Shown here: piece by piece, positions 7,229 to 9,516 of the stretch
Layout of the letters: each line of letters opens with the position of its first letter
Numbering within the stretch: position 1 is the first letter of the stretch
NCBI GenBank assembly: GCA_003157055.1
Contig: PMIG01000387.1
Span: 10,488-20,003 of the forward strand
Origin: Bacteroidales bacterium
GTDB taxonomy: Bacteria; Bacteroidota; Bacteroidia; Bacteroidales; VadinHA17
DNA length: 9,516 nt
Direction: 5' to 3'
The notes under the pieces: generated by a model
Databases searched by the model: none
What the model was told of the DNA's origin: nothing
Seen by the model: the letters and a program-made list of their open reading frames with translations, nothing else
Translations under genes and position numbers: made by a program

Positions 7229-9139
7229 TTATTTTTCGTAATACTCAAACAAGCTTAATACATAGGCGCCTGATCCGTAACCAACCATCGGTATAGTCCC
7301 GATGTACTGATTGTCCTTGTCCCTTATGCAATTGCACCAGATGTTGTTCATCCTGGCATCAGCGCTGACTTTATCCATTTGCAGCCTATTGCTGTACATC
7401 TCGGGAATAGTGTTATAATTGACTGAGGCCTGTGATGTAACAAAATTCAGTAATTCAGCGGCTTCCTGCTTCTCGTTGAATAAAAGAGAGGCCATTGCCA
7501 GACGAAGATTTATAAAAACCCATTCCTGGTTTTCATAAGGATCATTGCTATTCAGCCGTATATAGCCTGGCCGTGGCCCTTTTATACGCAAATAATTTTT
7601 GTATTCTTCCATATGGGAAAAGAATAATTGCCTGTCCCTTATCAACCCGTTGGCAAATATTTCAAATGCTCCGGCATCATAATATTCATGATCGGTTTTC
7701 AGCAGATCATTGCTATTCCCCTTGAAATATCTTTTATCACAAAGCATATTAGCTATTATTCCCTGCTTTAGCTTCTCGGCAGCAGATAAATAGGTCAGAT
7801 ACGGTTTATTATATTTTTTCAGGAGCATACCATATTGTTCCAGACCTCTGGCGCAGGCGCCTGAAGTAAATGTATATTGTCTGGGCATTGCCAGGTGATG
7901 TTCCCAGGGGCCTGAGTCAGCTTTAATTAACGAATTCGTGTCTATGCAAGCGATCGTGGCGTCAGCAACTTTTGAAGATACAAGGTGTTCCCATTTCTTA
8001 AGGAAGCTGCTGTCACCGCTTCGGTTCACGTAATCGGAGAATGCGATCAGGAACAGTCCGAAATCATCATATTCGATATTTGGTCCGGCCTCGTTATAAT
8101 CACACTCTTCCTTTCCGTTACCAAAATACCGGGTAAGTGAGATCTGGTAATCCACCCCGGGTCCGTAATCCTTTCCATCCCTGTATATATAATGCTTAAA
8201 ACGGTCTGATGGAGCTTTCAGCATGAATTCAAGGCCTTTTCTTGCCTCAGCGTACATTCCAAGACGGGTCATCGCCTGGATGGCAAAGCTGCCGTCACGC
8301 ACCCATGCAGTATGCCATAAGCCCGGCCGGATGGAAGCAAGTATCTGACCATGCGAATACGGAAAAATCTCATAATCTGAAACCTGCGACATTTTTAAGA
8401 TGCTGATGGACTGCTCCAGGACATTCCGCTCTTTCGCCGTTATATTTTCAGGAATAATGCAAGCCGAAATAGTATTTCGCATGTACTGAAGTTCTCTGTC
8501 AACGAGCGAGCTTTTTTCCCCGGAAAGTTCGGTAATGGTTTTTTGTAAGAGATTCCCGTCCTTATGCAGGGAATCGGAAAAGGAGAAAAGAAAATATTTC
8601 TCATAAAGGCCATCATTGTATGGTTTAATGAACTCACCGGAAATCAGGTTCCCCCGTATATGCATAGGCAGATCCTGAAGAGCGTTTTCCAGCAGGCTGA
8701 TGCCACTTACTATATTGCCATTTCCTTTTTCAGCCAGGAAATCCAGATCGCTGATTTTATCCTTTTTCCCTCTGATCACTATATAAAATATGAGATCGTG
8801 ACGGGTAAATGAGGAAAAATAATTCACTGTGAAATCCTTGTATTCTGTGCATATAATATGGGTGTTGGAGAGGTAGCAGGTTCGCAGCGGTTGTTCATTT
8901 GTTTTCAGGACGATATTACCTGCAAAAGGTGACACATATTGCCCAGAGTCATAGTTGGCAAAAATATGGGGATACACATCGTCGATCCGGTTCTCTTTTG
9001 CATTGTAAACGGCAACAATCAGGCCATTGGATGAGGTTAGCTTAAAGTAGGAAGGATCAATATGTCCGGAACTTTCCTGCGATTTGACTGGGACATGAAT
9101 CAGGAGAAAGGCGATAAGGATCAAAATATATTTTCTCAT
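7229..9139 (-). CDS. Secreted GH15-like glycoside hydrolase (glucoamylase type, six-hairpin fold)
   Basis: 636 residues, ATG at 9139 on the minus strand, 20 nt after a -7 box. Signal peptide about 1-20 (MRKYILILIAFLLIHVPVKS). Residues about 28-225 look like the N-terminal beta-sandwich of bacterial GH15 enzymes. An (alpha/alpha)6 catalytic domain follows, about 235-634. It shows RPGLWHTAWVRDGSFAIQAM (271-290), the WVRD signature of GH15, then NEAGPNIEYDDFGLFLIAF (349-367), DSGPWEHHLAMPRQYTFTSG (408-427) with E413 as candidate general acid, QEWVFINLRLA (538-548) and TIPEMYSNR (577-585) with E580 as candidate base. GH15 members hydrolyse alpha-glucosidic bonds (glucoamylase, glucodextranase, some trehalases), so an alpha-glucoside substrate is likely but not shown. 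The ending GTIPMVGYGSGAYVLSL replaces the more typical PLLWSHAEY-like tail, so it is a divergent member. It could be a related six-hairpin glycosidase family. It is convergent with the CotH-type gene and separately transcribed. Confidence 0.72.
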   Translation of the reverse strand: MRKYILILIAFLLIHVPVKSQESSGHIDPSYFKLTSSNGLIVAVYNAKENRIDDVYPHIFANYDSGQYVSPFAGNIVLKTNEQPLRTCYLSNTHIICTEYKDFTVNYFSSFTRHDLIFYIVIRGKKDKISDLDFLAEKGNGNIVSGISLLENALQDLPMHIRGNLISGEFIKPYNDGLYEKYFLFSFSDSLHKDGNLLQKTITELSGEKSSLVDRELQYMRNTISACIIPENITAKERNVLEQSISILKMSQVSDYEIFPYSHGQILASIRPGLWHTAWVRDGSFAIQAMTRLGMYAEARKGLEFMLKAPSDRFKHYIYRDGKDYGPGVDYQISLTRYFGNGKEECDYNEAGPNIEYDDFGLFLIAFSDYVNRSGDSSFLKKWEHLVSSKVADATIACIDTNSLIKADSGPWEHHLAMPRQYTFTSGACARGLEQYGMLLKKYNKPYLTYLSAAEKLKQGIIANMLCDKRYFKGNSNDLLKTDHEYYDAGAFEIFANGLIRDRQLFFSHMEEYKNYLRIKGPRPGYIRLNSNDPYENQEWVFINLRLAMASLLFNEKQEAAELLNFVTSQASVNYNTIPEMYSNRLQMDKVSADARMNNIWCNCIRDKDNQYIGTIPMVGYGSGAYVLSLFEYYEK

Positions 9140-9159
9140 ACAATTGTTTGTAGAACAGT

Positions 9160-9167
9160 CAAAATTA
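9160..9167 (-). promoter_or_regulatory. -7 promoter box of the GH15-like gene
   Basis: On the minus strand this reads TAATTTTG, a perfect TAnnTTTG match ending 20 nt before the ATG, the same spacing as in the CotH-type gene. No TTG lies at the usual distance upstream on that strand, so the -33 element is not evident. Together with the signal peptide it supports the start at 9139. Confidence 0.5.
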
Positions 9168-9361
9168 ACAATATTGAAATTGATTTACTGATACTGACAC
9201 AATATAAAATGAATATCATATGCAAAAGCCGGGCTTATTGACCGCATTTCCTGTTTTCAGCGTTGCGACACCCGAATTTTAATCCTAAATGCATATCATT
9301 TGTTAATTCCAAAAACATGGTTGCTAATGAATTAAAATTCAATCATTTGATATAATATTCC
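9168..9361. other. Non-coding AT-rich spacer with an inverted repeat
   Basis: No credible coding frame. It contains a perfect 10-bp inverted repeat (GAATTTTAAT at 9274-9283, ATTAAAATTC at 9331-9340, 47 nt apart). It also has a small hairpin AAATG-catat-CATTT (9287-9301). A short repeated word appears as ATATCATATG (9213-9222), ATATCATTTG (9293-9302) and ATCATTTG (9342-9349). These may be operator-like sites for the GH15-like gene or decayed copies of the adjacent hairpin repeat. AT richness makes chance likely for any one of them. Confidence 0.3.
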
Positions 9362-9516
9362 GGTGCCTGCACCTTTGTCCTCTACGACAAACATTTATCT
9401 ACAAATATTATGGTGCTCCGCACCTTGGACCTTAACTACAATTATTCATTTTTACATAGTTTGATGCGACGCACATTCCGGGCCTGATACTGAGCGGCAG
9501 AGCCGCATAATATTTG
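9362..9516. repeat. Cluster of four short GC-rich hairpins, REP-like interspersed repeat, cut by window end
   Basis: Four short hairpins: H1 GGTGC-ct-GCACC (9362-9373), H2 GGTGC-tcc-GCACC (9412-9424), H3 a decayed GATGC-gac-GCA (9463-9473) and H4 GCGGC-aga-GCCGC (9494-9506). H1 to H2 is 50 nt and H2 to H3 is 51 nt. The spacers after H1 and H2 align over most of their length (CCTT, CC, ACTAC or TCTAC, TACA). H4 is the inverted copy: CATAATATTTG at 9506-9516 is the exact reverse complement of CAAATATTATG at 9402-9412, which abuts H2. Between H2 and H4 the stem bases differ but pairing is kept, with the outer G-C and the two loop-proximal pairs conserved. No coding frame runs through. The next repeat unit probably continues past the window. 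Confidence 0.72.

Noticed and set aside
8564..8812. 82-codon open frame on the plus strand opposite the GH15-like gene
   Set aside because: Shadow frame within the N-terminal domain of the real gene; no promoter box or homology cue.
9351..9356. TATAAT, a sigma70-like -10 box
   Set aside because: Bacteroidota housekeeping promoters use TAnnTTTG instead, and no gene follows before the window end.
9362..9516. CRISPR array
   Set aside because: The repeated part is a short hairpin with changing stem sequence, the spacers between units are themselves similar, and one unit is inverted. No cas gene is present.

Overview
The window looks like chromosomal DNA from a member of the Bacteroidota, probably an environmental or gut Bacteroidales-type lineage. 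Four things point there: a C-terminal type IX secretion (T9SS) sorting domain, a membrane-bound propeller/Y_Y_Y/LuxR-HTH regulator, signal peptides ending in -AQ, and TAnnTTTG (-7) promoter boxes just upstream of three of the four starts (the fourth gene's promoter lies outside the window). Base composition is moderate and similar across the coding part. There are no rRNA, tRNA, CRISPR or transposase genes.

Layout. (1) 1-1985, plus strand: a 5'-truncated periplasmic GH3 beta-glucosidase of the BglX type. (2) 2063-4876, plus strand, behind its own promoter: a 937-residue one-component sensor/regulator with a periplasmic propeller and Y_Y_Y domain, one membrane helix, a coiled coil and a LuxR-type HTH. 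(3) 5017-7074, plus strand, again with its own -7 box: a secreted protein with a CotH kinase-like domain, a lamin-tail domain and a T9SS sorting domain. (4) 7229-9139, minus strand, convergent with gene 3: a secreted GH15-like (glucoamylase-type) glycoside hydrolase, followed by a plausible intrinsic terminator. (5) 9140-9516: non-coding. It holds the promoter of gene 4, an AT-rich spacer with an inverted repeat, and a striking cluster of short GC-rich hairpins whose stems covary, with one copy inverted.

How the genes may work together: two exported glycoside hydrolases and a membrane-tethered sensor with a DNA-binding domain suggest glycan sensing and breakdown. No SusC/SusD pair is present in the window, so calling it a polysaccharide utilisation locus would be inference. 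The GH3 enzyme (usually beta-glucoside cleaving) and the GH15-like enzyme (usually alpha-glucoside cleaving) need not share a substrate. The CotH protein is not obviously metabolic.

The least ordinary part is the hairpin cluster at the right edge, which looks like a REP-like interspersed repeat cut off by the window end. I found no convincing new multi-gene system in the coding part.
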